Shown in pieces: positions 12,431 through 27,155 of a DNA stretch of 64,000 bases (the stretch's first letter is position 1; every line of letters starts with the position of its first letter). This stretch comes from Ulota crispa (Eukaryota > Streptophyta > Bryopsida > Orthotrichales > Orthotrichaceae). The notes under the pieces are model-generated. The model searched no databases. It worked only from the letters and a program-made list of their open reading frames with translations, and was not told the DNA's origin. The stretch lies in contig OY987242.1 in assembly GCA_963920765.1 (NCBI GenBank), positions 12,240,789-12,304,788 on the forward strand, read 5' to 3'. Made by a program: the position numbers and the translations under genes.

Positions 12431-12839
12431 TAACAATCAATATTTGTAAAGCTGGAGTCCCGGCCCTTACTTAGCTGGCCGGCTGGTTTGGTCCTTGTCG
12501 CCTTTAATTCATCGCCGTAGCATGTTAACTTAGCCCATAACTTGTCATCAATCGACTTGAAGAGAAATAGAAATCAATTGGTATATAAATATGTCAATTA
12601 TCATCTCTTTTCTAACCTCAATGGGTAAATTGCTAGCTCATTGCTTTTATATTGAGATTTTTAGTCCAGTTTGAATTTCGAGCTTATATGCTGCAACCAT
12701 TTTTATATTGCTTTCTCAAAATTTTGTTTTTATAACAGTATTAGACTTATGGCAAAGGGAAAAGATAATTAGTTCATTACAATAATGGAATAACATAAAG
12801 TGAAAGGCCTTTACATACAATGAGTGTCTAGTTCCTAAG

Positions 12840-13600
12840 CTACCTTGGCATGGACGTAGGAAGTTTGAAACGGACGGGCCAAATCGCAAACTGTCCAATG
12901 GCAGCACTTATAGTTTTTATCGAAGGATCATCTAAAGTGACAGCCTCATACAACTCAAAGCTATCGTCAAAATTTTGAGTTATGGCCAGTGCCGCGTAAA
13001 TAAAGTCCATATTTTTATCGTGCAAGAGTTCACCTTTGTCTTTATATATTGTCCTCATATCAACCATCTTGCCTTCATTGCCTACATTGTAATTGAAAAT
13101 CTCATATAACTGTCCCACTATGGGAACAAATATGTGGAAGACCTTAGCCTTCCCTAGAACAACTAGTGAATCAACCACAAAATTGTTTGTCCAAATAACA
13201 AAGTTCTCACCAATTCAATGCGAGCTGCATCTCTCAAATATTGTTAGGATTAAAAGAGTATAATGAATTGAACTTGATTGACGAAATCACGAAACTTGGA
13301 ATGTGTATCGTCAAATTTTTCCCGAAGGCTCACTCTAGGTTGTATACTCTTGTTAGAACTTAAAGCATACAGCATAAAACTTAGAAGATTGTTGGCTTGA
13401 ATAGTTCATGCGGATGTTATAAAGTATTCTTTCTCCATAGGTTGTTGCAATTTTGCTTCAAGTCTTTGAGCTGAGTTCTTCAATTTGCTTGAACCTCTGT
13501 TGTCGTTCTAAATTCATGGTCGTAATCGAGGACATGATAGTATTAAACTTTGAATCATTCATCACAACTTTGCCTCTTTCTGTCATGGTGATAATGTGGT
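12840..13600 (-). mobile_element. Ty3/gypsy gag fossil
   Basis: Minus-strand reading frames carry stretches resembling the capsid region of Ty3/gypsy elements (for example REKFDDTHSKFRDFVNQV and DAARIELVRTLLFGQT). The order fits gag and the length is about that of a gag capsid region. The element is broken, with several interruptions, and no LTR, protease or polymerase was recognised beside it. It looks old. The family call rests on remembered similarity. Confidence 0.6.
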
Positions 13601-14589
13601 ACTTTAGTAATATACGTTGATAAAAACAACAAAACTGTGAATGTTCAAAAACATTAACGGAATAAGCTGTGATAATAACTCTTCAAATCTAGCTGCGCCA
13701 AATTCTTGTTCAATTTTCTCTCTAAGTTCGTGTTTGAATCTGTTAATAATATGGATTTCAAGATTGGAATTGAATTCACGGACATGAGGTCTATTTGGAT
13801 CCATAAATTTCAACGATAGAGAAAATTTACAAAGATAACAGACAACACCATTAACTTAAAAACGAGCAATCCGCAACTTTTAAAACATTTTGCAGTTTCC
13901 AAATAAAGTGGTAATCCACGCTCTATCCAAAATCAGAAAGTTTTGATGATATTGTAGGCAGTCTCGACACACTGTCAGAGACGAATTCAGAGACAAGAAC
14001 AAAGTAGAAGAAATGTAAAATCAAGATAAAAACTTAGAAGTGCATTTAGAACCGAAACTAAAGAGGTATATTAGATGATAGGAATACAAAGCAGAGTTGA
14101 GGCTTGAAGGCCAAATATCAAGTCGGCAAGATGAATTGTCAAGACTGATGAACATCTTAATTTTGACTTTTTTATATACTCAAGACCAAAGCTTATCCGT
14201 CAAACTTGGAAACTTGCTCGAGAAGTTTCATTTGACTTGGACGGCGCTCCAGCTGTTTCTACTAAATAAGAACTTTTTTGAAAAGCTTTCAACATTCTAA
14301 AACCTATTAAGAAATTATAACCTTTTAGATGATTTTATGAGCTTCTATATTTCTAATATTAGTTAATTAATTATGACCGTGACAAAAACACTTTTCTTTT
14401 ATCAAATTGAACGTTGGATTTTTCTGAAAACTTGGTCAACACGTCGTCCGTCGATAGAGTTGCTGAAGTTGTCTGAAATTGACCATTAAAATAAATCCCG
14501 TACTAAAAATGCCCTTAAATTTGTTGAATTATTTTATTGATTCAAAATAACTTATTTTAAATTTTTGTTGGATTTACCAGTATTTAAAG
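13601..14589. other. Intergenic DNA flanking the gag fossil
   Basis: No host gene recognised. Short open frames on both strands have no domain I know; part may be further decayed retroelement sequence. Confidence 0.35.
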
Positions 14590-14990
14590 AATTTCTAAGA
14601 ATAATCTATCGTGAATTTCAGCGTTTGATCGTCCGGACAAACTAATCTGACAATTCAAATTTTTTCTCAAATATTTGTGAAACTTCCCATAGAGATCTAC
14701 AACACTTATGCAAATTACAAAATATAATCCAATTTCTATATATCAACGTTGTTTTAAAATTGGTTCTATTTTATTTTACTATTTATAATTTTATCTTTTA
14801 TATTTAGTTTTAATTTATAAAAAATAGATAATATGTGCTAAAAAATGTAGAACATATTTATGTACAGCCAACTATTTTTTAAAATTAATTATAACTATTT
14901 TCTATGGCTTTTTAACGTTATTTTATATTAAAATTTGTAAATTAAAATATATAGTGAGCTTTTAACCCAAGTTGCTAAACTTGCGACTCA
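14590..14990. repeat. Diverged direct repeat, copy 1
   Basis: About 400 bp containing TATCGTGAATTTCAGCG near the left and GTGAGCTTTTAACCCAAG plus GCGACTCAC at the right. The same landmarks recur in order and orientation at 15835-16255, diverged. Confidence 0.5.
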
Positions 14991-15834
14991 CAAGAAGCAA
15001 AATAAAACATATGTAAAAAACTCTAGAAATTTTTGAACATTGACATAATGAGGATCTTGGTCAAAAACTTCATAGGGTTAGTTCAAACTCAAATAATAAA
15101 AGAAATTAGCTAATTTGGAACAAAACTTAGTTTGTATAAAGTAAAATAAAACATAATATTAAAAAATAAAATCCAAAAAACCTTCAAGTGCTTCAACGAG
15201 CAATTAATTAAAAAACCTGTAAAAATACAATCATGAACATTAATATGAAAAAAAACATGCAAATGTGAGTTAAGAAATGAAAGTGAGTACAATGAAAATG
15301 AATTAAAAAGTATCATATATCAAACTTCTCTAAACTCTATCCTTCATCTTGTTATGAATGATCTTTGAGGTCATAATTCAATCGTACTTAAACTTACAAC
15401 ACTGTTGATAACAATAAATTGCAATAAAAATTAATGTTTAAAGAAAAAATTTAAATCATAAACGAATAGTGTCATTAGGTTTATAAAGAAGATATTAGTA
15501 TGTTCTAACATTTTGCATTTAGTTTTTCAATCTTTAAAACCTGAAAGACTTGAAAATATACAAAATAATGAAGCAAAAGTTCCAAATATAGGAATCTATT
15601 TTTTTTTTAAATTTTAACTTGAGATATTTGATCAAAATGGTTGTTAGACTAAATGAACATTTATATTTTGCTAAATTCAAAAGTTGAATGCTCCTAGAAT
15701 CTTAATCAATGCGTCATTTTATGTAGAAAGTGCTAAGAATGTTCGTTAAAGTAGTTTTTACGTGATCGAACTAGATAACAAATTTATCAAAGTGTTTTAT
15801 AAATACAAAATAATATATTCTAATTTTTTATAGA

Positions 15835-16255
15835 GTTTTATGAATTTATTTGAAATTTCTAAAAATATTCTATCGCTAATTACAGCGGTTGAATGTTTGT
15901 ACGTTAAATTTTACTAATTCAAAAAAATTACAAATAATTTTATAAAACATCCTATGGAGTTGTACAAAAGTTTTGAAAATAATAATTTACAATTTGCATT
16001 TTCAAAATTATTACAAAACTAAGGTTGAACTCAATTTTAGCTTGTGATTTAAAGTTATATATTTGTAGTTGCTTATAATTTACAAAAGGTAGAATGTAGA
16101 TAATAAAATAAATAATGTATTTTTACATACATTAAAATATTTCATAAAATTAACTTTGACTACGTTTTAGAGTATTTTGGCAATTTTACATATTAAATTT
16201 TGAAAAATAAATCTAAAAGTGAGTTTTTAATCCAAGGTGCTAATTTTGAGACTCA
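15835..16255. repeat. Diverged direct repeat, copy 2
   Basis: Matches copy 1 through TATCGCTAATTACAGCG, CCTATGGAGTTGTAC, and GTGAGTTTTTAATCCAAG plus GAGACTCAC. The two copies are about 1.25 kb apart and old. Confidence 0.5.
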
Positions 16256-19200
16256 CACATATTCAACAATTTGAAAGTCAACATATCAATCTTAAAAATG
16301 AATCTTAATATTTTGCTTACTATAGAAAAAATTTATGATTGTATCTTTAATTTTAAAGATTTTAAAATTTTTGTAAATTAAAAAAATTATCTAAAATTTG
16401 AGCAAAACAAGAAACAAATCATTTCAAATTTTTTTGCTAAAATAGAGAAAATATCATTATTATCTAATAATTCATTTTTTAGTCTACATGAAAAGATAAA
16501 AAGAAGCTTGCAATAAAAGATTTGACAACGTAGCAATCATCCCATAGTTGATTCAATCACATCAACCGTTTTAGAAATATCAATATATAAAGGATATTCT
16601 AAAAATTGAATAAAATTTTATATGAAATGTATAAATCATTATGTAAGAACGTTGTTTTCTGGTGTCAAAAAGAACGGTAATAATAGAGCAATTATATACA
16701 AAAAAATTATAATTTTTGAAAATGTAAAAATTTTAGTAGTGTAAAAATTAAGTTAAAAAACCGGAAAGTTTCGAGATATTAACTTCTTCTTTATTCTAGT
16801 TTTTTCATACAATAACTTTGCAATTTGAAAAGTGCGAGGAATTTTACGACATGGATCTTTATACATATGTTGTAGTTACATGAAGTTTTAGCTTTTACCA
16901 AATGAACAAAGTAAAAGTGAATCTCAATATACCTAATAAATCATTATTTGTTTTGCGTATTGGTTATTTAAATATTTAAAGTATTTATTGTAAAAAATTT
17001 ATACACAAAATGAAATTTTAATGACAGTAAAGTTATATTTAAAAATATAAATGTTTAAAATATTATATTTATTATAATGACAACTTAACCATAAGCTCAT
17101 TTTTTTCAAAAGACATTATTTCTTAATATGAATCTCATAAAAAGGCACCTACACTACAATGCCATTTTTATATTATGAATAAATTTTATCATGAGCAAAT
17201 TTTTAATAAGAATGCATATCTAGTACAAATGCAATTCCATCATAATTTTATATTCATCATAGTTGCGACTTATTCATAGTAAAAAATACAAAAATTTAAA
17301 TTATTAAAAATTAATATATAATAATAATTTGTTTGTAAAAATAATTTATGATATAATAAATTCATTAATCATAACAAAAAAAATTTATAATTTGTTCTTC
17401 ATAATATTAAAAATATTGATAAGTAAATGGATTGAAATAATATGTCTTATATTACAATAGTCATGATTTGTTGTAGTATGATATTAAACATCATTTATTT
17501 TAAAATTAATTATTAATTATTAATATATTTTTAAAAAATATTTGGTAAACATATTATATGTTTAACTGAATAAGATATAATTTAATATGCTAGATTAGGT
17601 TATATTTTTATACATATTTTTATATATTTTTTATATAAATTTTAAAAAAAATCAAAATATTTTAATGTAATTTATTTGTAAAATGAGGATTGCAGTTTGT
17701 AATTCAGAAAGGATTAGCAATGGGTGACTTGTTCACCTATTACAGAGTTTCATCTAGAGTAGCAGTGACTTCTTTGAGGAACCAGCTCATGAGCAAATGC
17801 ATTCAACATTTGTTGTGAATGTAAATGAGAATTATTAGTACACATTCTTTGTGTTTATATGCTAGAAAATTATGGATTGGATTCCGGATATCTTTGTAAA
17901 ACGTGGATTTCATAAGTTGTCCTTAAGAATTCTACGTGGCATAGATTTTATTTGATTTTAATATTACTGTAGGTTTTGGATGTGTGAGGTATGGTTTGTT
18001 GTGAGCGGTTTGGTTGATGCTTGGATTTAAGAGCGTAACTGATCCATCTCCGTTAGATTTAAAAGTTCTACATCTTAAATTTTCACTAAAAATAAGTTTA
18101 ATATTAATATTTTCTTTTTATTTGACTATTTGATTTAAATTTGTAAATAGATTGAGAGATCTGCAAATTACAAAAATGTAGCATGAACCTGCAAGTACAT
18201 AACATCTTTTAAGTCAAATCTGTTTGTACAGAGAAAGTAAAGTATTTTATATGTGTGAGCAAACAAGTTTTAATTTGATGAAGTTTAAACTGATTTTATA
18301 TGTCTGTATTACAAAAATTAAAATGTATCGAGAGGAGGCGCATAAGATTTTGTTTATTATTTAAAAACAGACCCTTGATAATATGCCAATCATTATATTC
18401 ACTATACGTATTAAGTTAGAATATTTTTGTCACTTATTATTATAATAAAATAAAATGTCAACTAAGATGCAAATAGATAAGTTATTATAAGAGATGTTAG
18501 GATTTACCATTGTCGGGTTGAGAGGAGTGCGCCTTAGGAACACGCAGAGTATCTCGCTGCGATTGTGCGTCGTAAACTAAAAATTGTTGTTAGTCTTGAT
18601 CTTCACTTTTCAAATCTTCAGTTTTCAGTCTTTTATTGACTTATTTTATGGTTGGCTCTAGAGGTATAAGAATCAAGGTAGGGATAAAAGCTGACTAGAT
18701 ACAGTACGGGTAGATCGGGATAGTAGACACGAGCTGCCGTTTGTATGACAAGATTCTAAAATTAAATTCATGATGTGCTGGTCAAAACTCCAGTTCGTGA
18801 AAACAAAGCAAGCCTTGACCATGTGGGTAATCAATCCCACTTTGTCATCACGACAATAAATGAGGTTAAATTTAATTTAGCCCAAATTGCCCACAACAAG
18901 ATTTACAAAATAGAATGAAATGCATTGACAGCCTCCAAAATCGGTTAAAAATAACAAAGTCACATCCTACACATATATAAAAAATAAATCCAAAACATTC
19001 CTCTTGAAATCTTCATATCTTCAAATTTTCAAGTTTTTATGTTTTCAAATCTTCAGGTTTTAATAAAAATAATGAGAAAAATCACAAATAACAAGTCCTA
19101 CATAGCCTGCGGCTTTCTATTTAGTGCCTCAGATGGTTCAAAGTTCCAAATGCTCAGTGTAATAGCAATTTAGAAAGCTCTTTTAACATCCCTTCAAATT

Positions 19201-22200
19201 TCGACTCAATCTAAGCTACTGTCCAAAAGTTATGCAGCTTCAAAGTAGAGGCTTCTCTGCTTCCTTGCAAATTAAACAATGTCTTTAGAAACTTTTATAA
19301 CTTTTAGTCTACACATTACTCATAAAAACGTGATATGAATTTGGAAAGATAATACCATTAGCTACAGTTCATAAAATTTTCAATTCAAAATAAAACTCTA
19401 TCTGAAAGTTCTTATCAATCAAAGTGTGAGTCTCAATGTTTTAGAGAGCACCAAAACCCTCAACTTCTACCCACTATAATTTCTTCAGTAAGACTCAAAA
19501 TGAAATAATTGAAAACAATTTGTGAAGCTATGACAACAAATTATCACTTGTAAAAATTTAAAAATAAAATTTCATACTATTTAAAATTGTAGATCTTCAA
19601 AGTTTCAGCCTTTTCTTAACAAAATGACAGCCACCTCCAATCCTTCACACCTCCATAATTTTCTCTTCCAAGTTTCAAATCTCGAGTTATAAGACTTTCT
19701 GAACAGCTAAAACTAAGATAAACACTCATTCAATATCTTATTGCAAAATGATATACACATCATAAGCTATGACTTATTAAAATTTCAGCATTTTTTCATG
19801 GTTTGGTTTTTTGACTTCAAAATTCATAAAACTCATAACTTTTGCATCACAACTTCAAATCAAGATTTCAAACTCATTTTGAAAAGACAATCACGCAAGA
19901 AACGACTCTTTTAAATGTCAATCCAAAGTCATGTATACACAAAAAGTTCTCTCACATCAAAATTTCAAGATTTCTTTCTTTTTCGTACCAACACTCATAT
20001 ACTAACGTGCAACATACTAAGGAATCTCTCATCTTTATTTTCGATTCTATCTAAGGTAGGGAGGTGGGACACATCAGCCCATGCTCATCTCTATTCTGAT
20101 TCCACTATAGTTGCCAAACCTCTTTTATTTTCAGACCTTTCTCATTCACTTCTAAATCCTTAATATTTTTTTATTCAAACAAAGGCAAAATATATGAGCC
20201 TTCTAAAATATCTAGATAAATATATAAAATGATTAAATTATAAAAAAACCATCACTGTAAAGTAGCCACGTGTTTTTGCAAGCATATAATAGCGTCAAAC
20301 GCTTATCTTCAATCGCTAAATTGTGAACCTGGTTGGCTGAAGATGCGGTCGTCTTTAGCCGCCTGCCAGTCCGGGTTTAAACTCCATCAGACTTGTCGAG
20401 CAATGATGGCGGCACATCGCTTGGCAGCTAGTGAGGCACGCAATTGGCCTAACCAACCCGCTACCTATCCCTTTAATCTATGCATAAGAGAAGAGGTGCA
20501 GCATACTAGAATCTATGGCCGTTGCGCTGTTACCAAACTGTAGTCCTCACCACGGCCACCTCTTTTGCCACAACTATTGATTTATTAAAATCAATACAAA
20601 CATAAATAAATAACAAGTATTTACATGATAGAAAGATCTCCATCAAGACACCATTTATACGGAGACCGTTATTCCAGGTCGTTAGCTTGCATGTGGGCTG
20701 AATCTTTTATGCGTTGAAAGCACTGAATATTCTTTAAGAAGTTCATTTAATATGCGATGTATGCATATAAACAAATATATATTTTGATTTAAAGAGAAGA
20801 TACATCATTTATATAGTTGGTAAAAAATTTCATGTAACATAATCTTAAATTTGATGAAATGATTTTTTTTGTTATTTTTATAAAATAAAAATAAAAATGA
20901 TTTGATATTTTCGCTTTTGTTTTGAATGTTTAAATAGTTATTTTGTCAAAGTTTATAAAATTTATTCAATAATTTTTATTTTATCATTTGCTATCTTTGA
21001 AAAAATGTTTCTATTTTGAAAAAAAATTGCAAAGCAAGACTGTAATTAATGGTAAATTTTATTACATAAAATATTGTATTAATTTTTAATAATTAATTTA
21101 ATTAACATGATACTTATTATTATTTTTTAAATAACTAAGTGGCCGGAATTTTAATACCAATCAAAAACGTAAAAAATATTTATACTTTCAAACATTCTAA
21201 TAATTGACAAATAGTGGTTGCATTTTATAAAATTGTTGTTAGTTTTTTTTTTTTAACATATTAAATAATTATTGTTTATTTATAAATATAAACTAAATCT
21301 TTTTATTTTTGAAAAGATGGCTTTTTTAAGTTTATAATTACAAGTGCAATTATTTTAATTATAATTGCCCCAATTTCTATTAGATAATCTTAAAAATAAT
21401 TGCATTAGAATTTTTCTGTATTTTTTATATTTTAAGAGATTCTTACAATGTTATTAAAATTTCATTTGAAAATAACTATTTTTCTAAAAATTCTAATGAA
21501 GCAATTAAGATTTTTTAGAATCAAAATTATATTTATTCATACAATATGTAGTAAGTTTTTTTTTTATGATAAATCCAATAAAGAGGAAATGTATTTAAGT
21601 AAAAGTTTATAAATTCATTTGTACTAGATAAAAATTATTATTAAATAATATAAAAATTGCTCCTAATTTTTTAAAATCGCTTTATGAAATTTTTTCTGTT
21701 TTCCAAAAATTAATTATTTTCATAATATTTTATTTTATCATAAGCTGAAATTTAATGTCATAGACTCTATCATATGTAATTATATTTTTATAGTATGAAC
21801 TATGACATAATCCGTTCAAGAAGAATATTCCCATTTCTTACAATTGAAGTTTTATATTTAATTATTGGATTAATATTTGTTTTTATTACAACAACTTTTT
21901 TTTTCTTTTACTTGTCAATATAATGAAAAATTAAATCAATTTTAGAATGATATTTTCATGACTATAACAAAATCTCATTATGTAAAAAATAAAATATTTA
22001 TTTTTAAAATTTTAAATTGTTCTAAAAATTTGCGCGCACAATGAGTTGCAATAACGTTACTTCAGCACTTTGTGTTGTAAATACATTGATGAATCATGGC
22101 TGCAACTTATTTATAAAGTTAATAAATATTATTTAAAAAAACTTGCTTTGATTCTAATGCATTTGTTTTACATTCATAAAAGTAGTGAAGCAATGCTTAT

Positions 22201-25200
22201 ATAAATCATTTTAGTTTTACAAAAAAAATTTATAGAAATTTAATCTTTATTTTTGAATTTCAATGTTTTAGATTAGAAATTAATCAAAGCATACATTATT
22301 GTTTATTGATGATTATATGTGAATACAATTATAAAATGTCTAAAGTAAGCCAAAATCAAGCAGTGATAAATTTGTGTTCAAAAATTAAGGTATGTTGTTG
22401 TTTTGATTGTCAAAATGAATTAAACAAACACAACAGTAAGCAGTTTGAAAAAATTCTAATTGCATGGCTTGTAACTAGGAACTTTAGACAATAGTAGGTG
22501 CCTACAAAATAAAACAAATTTATATGCACTAAACCAAAAATGCAAAACAAAAAAACAAAAAAACATTTATCACCACTAGACCCAAGCTTAACAAACCACT
22601 AGACCCAAGCTAAACAAATTATTGAAAAAAAAACAATGTCCATCATAACCAATAACATTATAGTAACAACATAAACGACTATAACGCAATTAAATATCTA
22701 TTAAATTTAGCCTACAATTGTAACAATTATATTGCAATATTGTCTATGATTAATTGATTACAAATGATAAATTTTGTTATAGTTTTTTATTTTATATTCT
22801 TCTCCATCAATTGTTTAAATTTAGCAATAAATAAAGTTGATGTTGTTTGACCAACCATTTGACATCATTGTATTTAAATTATATGCCAATAGTTTAAATA
22901 ATCAACTTGTTGCTTGTTACTTCTCTATTGTCATTCAAAAGCAATTTAAAAATAATAAATGCAAAAAAAAAACAATGTGGATATTATTTTCATTTTTTCT
23001 AGTATTATTTAGGAGCAATAATTCAGCTACCTCTTTAATCTTAGCTTTGATGTAAATGTATCATCAATAACCTCTAAAGGACCAAAGAACCCAATATTTT
23101 CAAATGGGGTTATTGGAGGTGTAAAAGTAGACAAAAATGGCATTGCATGCTCAAATTTTGGTCTACCATTTAAGTCCAAATAGAACTAAAGTTCAACTAA
23201 ACTTTTGGATCGGCTTGTTGTTCCTTGAATCCTCTAGATATTGCATCCAAACATTTGAAATTACTATTTTTAATACTAGAACTATTAGTGGGAGTGTATA
23301 TATTAGGCATTGTACATTGCATTATAGATGGAGGAATTTTGGATGGGATGGGTTGGAAGCCCACACTCTCATATATAGGGGAGAACAAAAGAAGGTTGGT
23401 AATGTGTCACTTTTTTTTCTCTTGATTGGACAAGGTTTTTGTAGCTCTAAAGTAGTGAGCCATCAAGATCCACTTACTTTGAATGATCACAAGTTTTGGA
23501 CTTTGGTCCCATTCGAGGAGTTCTTTTTTCCATCAAATATAGATAGATACAATCTCATGGGATCAACCAATAGTGAAATTCTTTTTGGGAATAAACCATA
23601 TCAAAGTCTGAAATCCATATTGTGAACTGCTACCAAAATTATGAAATATGAGATTCTAAACAATGGGGATTTTGCAAATTTACTTGGATTTGAAATCAAA
23701 CTAGCCTTAAATTTTTAATTTATAGTTGGGTATGGAATGACAAGTTTGAATTGTGTGAATACTTGTTCAACTTTCTAAAAAATGAGAGAATATGTTAAAG
23801 GTTCCATATTGGAGGCATGCTAAATTCTCTTAGCAAGACGTATAGGGATTAAAATATTATTTATTAATTGTTTCAAAATTGTTGGTTAATTACAAATATT
23901 GTTACCTACAATTGTTTCATATGATCATTATATTGGTGTATTGCAGTTGTTTTGAAGTTGCGCATAAACAACCATGTGCACAAATTACTTACACATTTAC
24001 ATTATAATCTCTCAAAATTTATTGATAATAACACATTAAAGAGATTTTAGTAAAATACAATACTAATTCAAAATTTAAATAAATCTCAAATAATTGTCTT
24101 ATTATCTTTGAATAGTTTATTTTCTATAAATAATTATCACTATAAATTGCTCATATATTTTTTAGTAATAAATTTAAATTGTTGTATTATCTTTGAATAG
24201 TTTATTTTCTATAAATTATTATCACTATAAACTGCTCATATATTTTTTTAGTAATAAATTTAAAATCATTGACGTATTTAATATAACTTATAAGTTAAAA
24301 AATATTAAATATGGATTGTTTGAAACTCTAATCTAAGATTGCATAGAATTTTTGCATTTTAATGAAATTCAATATGTTTAATTGTAAGCACAACCCATAG
24401 CACTATTGCTTGATTGTGCATATTGTTTGATTGTTTGTTTTTTAATAATATTTAAAAGTGTTTAGTTAGTAAATAAGACATTTAATTGATTTTTTTACAA
24501 TTCAATTGATTTTAAAAGAGATTTAAAAACATGGTGGATTTTTCTTTAAAAGCAAAAAGATTATTTAATAAAGTTTCTCACATGATTACTTTTTTAAAAC
24601 TTTATTTAGTTATATAAAAAGTATAATCAATCAACTTTACACGAGTAATTAGTGCTGTTTTTAATGAATTTTTTTCTATATTTTGTTATTTGACATTGTT
24701 TTACTACTCAAAGTCTATACCTATTTTTTCTAACTTTCCTCAAATTTTCAAAAGAGTGGCCGTAGACTACTTTAGAATTTAAACAAATTTTGAAGTATAA
24801 AAATAAAAAATGAATATAATGAAACCGCTCTTTCATTAAATGATGAAATTCATGTATGTTCCAAGTCAAAGATTCTTTTCTAGTTCAAAGAATTAATTGA
24901 AAGTCATTCATTTTCTTTTAAATTTTTTAAAGTTTTTATTTATTTATAAATTCATGAAAAATAACAGTTTTTTATTGTAAGGATTGAAAAGTTCAATATA
25001 AATAAGGAAAATGCAGCAAATCTTGTAGTTGAACTCTTATCAATTTTTTGAACTAGCTCCTTTATTCACTTGAATTATATTGCAAGTTTGCAATTAGTGG
25101 TTATGATCATTATACTAAAACGGACAAGTATTGTAAAATCAACATAAATGCATGCATGTTGGCTATGTTCAAAATACACCTGTAACTCTAGTTGCCTTGG

Positions 25201-25387
25201 TTCTTTAAATGAAAAAAAATCAAAAGGCTATATTTGTTTCAATATTTTTGAAGATGAAAATAAAAATAAAAGTAAAAACAATAACAATCACGATGGTCAA
25301 TCAAATTTTTTGATTAAAGTCCTAGGAAATTGAGTAGATTTATGCTTGAATGTGATTTTGCTTTTCATAATCATTTTAATTACTATA
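16256..25387. other. AT-rich gene desert
   Basis: Roughly 9 kb with very high AT and no gene I can support. A short GC-richer patch lies at 20280-20560 and another at about 18500-18620; neither shows a protein domain or an RNA fold I recognise. An open frame of 162 codons at 23137-23625 has no recognisable motif. Confidence 0.5.
24090..24260. repeat. Tandem duplication of about 85 bp
   Basis: The stretch TATTATCTTTGAATAGTTTA ... TAGTAATAAATTTAAA occurs twice head to tail with only a few differences. Confidence 0.8.
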
Positions 25388-26262
25388 CAGTGACGTACAA
25401 ACTAGTTTGGTTCACCATGTTTTACCTCTCCAAATTTTTTGGCATTTTATAAAATAAAATTAGCATTTCAAAATCTTGCACCTTTATATTTTAATTCTTA
25501 CTCAATCCCAACCAGGCATATCAAATTCTAAGTTTCAAAAAAACAAAACCCTATTTTTAGTGAATTATTTTACTTAATAATCATGGTTTTACATGATAAA
25601 TGATTTTAAAAAATTGGTAATTAATTTTTGAGATTTGATTGCAAGGATGCATAGAAATAATCCATACACACATCTTTCTTTGTTTTAAGCATCTTCAAAA
25701 AAAATTACAATTCTTTCTATGTAGGTTTTAATGTTGGGGTGATTACGACCAAATCTTGTAAATTCGATATTTATGTGGTTTTAACAAGTTTTTGGCAAAA
25801 TAACCATATCATTATGCTCAAAGATTTAAACCTAACTATGTTGTATAATCCAAACAAAAAAATTAAATTACTATGAAGAAATATCTAATTTACAAGATTT
25901 GGTTGTAATCACCCCAACATTAATAATTGCTTAGAAGGAATTGTAAAGCTTTCAAGAGATGCTTGTTAAAAGGAAAGATGTGTGTATGGGTGTTTCCTAT
26001 GCATCCATGCAATCAAATCTCAAAAATTCGTTACCATTTTTTTTAATCATTTATCACATAAAAACATGATTATTATGTAAAAGAATTCACTTAAAATAAG
26101 GTTTTGGTTTTTTGAAACTCAAAATTTGATATACTTGATTGGGATTGAATAAGAATTAAAATATAATGGTGCAAGATTTTAAAATGCTAATTTTATTTTA
26201 TAAAATGCCAAGATTTTTGAAGGGGTAAAACAAGGTGAACAAAACTAGCTTGTAGGTCACTA
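25388..26262. mobile_element. Giant fold-back DNA element, copy A
   Basis: Left arm about 25388-25772 and right arm about 25880-26262 are long inverted copies around a loop of only about 110 bp. Outer ends are CAGTGACGTACAA and, inverted, TAGTGACCTACAA. TA dinucleotides flank both ends (25386-25387 and 26263-26264), compatible with a Tc1/mariner-type TA target. Inner arm landmarks are ATTTGATTGCA.GGATGCAT, CACACATCTTTC and TTGGGGTGATTACGACCAAA. No open frame for a transposase. Related to copy B at 45395-46288. Confidence 0.75.
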
Positions 26263-26264
26263 TA

Positions 26265-27151
26265 TATAAAGATAAAAGTAAAAATGAAGAAAAACTCCTT
26301 TATTTTACCCAAAAAAACTAGTACATTTGTGATGACTAGAAGTAAGAATTTTAAGATTTGCAAAATTGGTTTGTTTCTAATGCTTTAACTTTTAGATTTT
26401 AGCATATGAATAGTCATATTTGAGGTAATTATGTGTTTTGAACACATTGGTGATGTTAAACATGCCAAAAAAAAAAATTTTTTTTGAAGTACAAAGGCAA
26501 TCATTCCTAAAAGTAGGTTGTAATTCCAGAGTCAATGTGGACCCTTGATTGAGAATAAGATTAGTAGTTTGTACAATAGATATGTGGCCACCACCCTTGG
26601 ATCTTGGCATGCAAAAATAAATAGATATGAGTACAATCTTTTTTTATTTTTTAAATTTGTATAGCAAAGATATGCCAAGATTTTCTTGAATGAGAGTCAT
26701 TTTTAGTATTATATTTATTCTTTTTTTTGCTTATTGTTTATTCAGTTTTTATTTTTATTTTATGATATTTAGTGAAGCGTTTCCTTATGCTGACAACTTT
26801 CTAATGGCACCAAGCTTGCTAGTTTCCAAGCTTGAAATAGTTTATGGTGGATTTTCAAGTAGAAAGATGCCTACTACAAGGATATTGAAGCACTAACTTC
26901 AAAAATTTACATCTTGGTGACTTCTAACTTAGTCTTAGTGAAATTTTTTTGTGTAGGATATAATATACACCAAAGTTTGGTTTTGGGAAAAATTAAAACA
27001 ATCATGTTAAATTCTTTATGAAATTTTGACTGAATTTTTAGTGCATTGTAGTTTCAAATTTCATAAATGCAAGAAAGTAATTTAAAAAAAAGTCACATCT
27101 CATTATGTGTATAAGATATTGTGGTGTGACTTATATGGGTGGAAATGGCTT
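26265..27151. other. AT-rich intergenic DNA
   Basis: No gene or clear repeat structure seen; short open frames are unremarkable. Confidence 0.4.
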
Positions 27152-27155
27152 TTAA

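Noticed and set aside
20280-20560. GC-rich patch with GGGTTTAAACTCC as a tRNA or tRNA-derived SINE
   Set aside because: No cloverleaf could be drawn and no convincing A box at the right distance.
23137-23625. 162-codon frame as a gene
   Set aside because: No recognisable motif; another frame on the opposite strand is equally open; sits in AT-rich desert.
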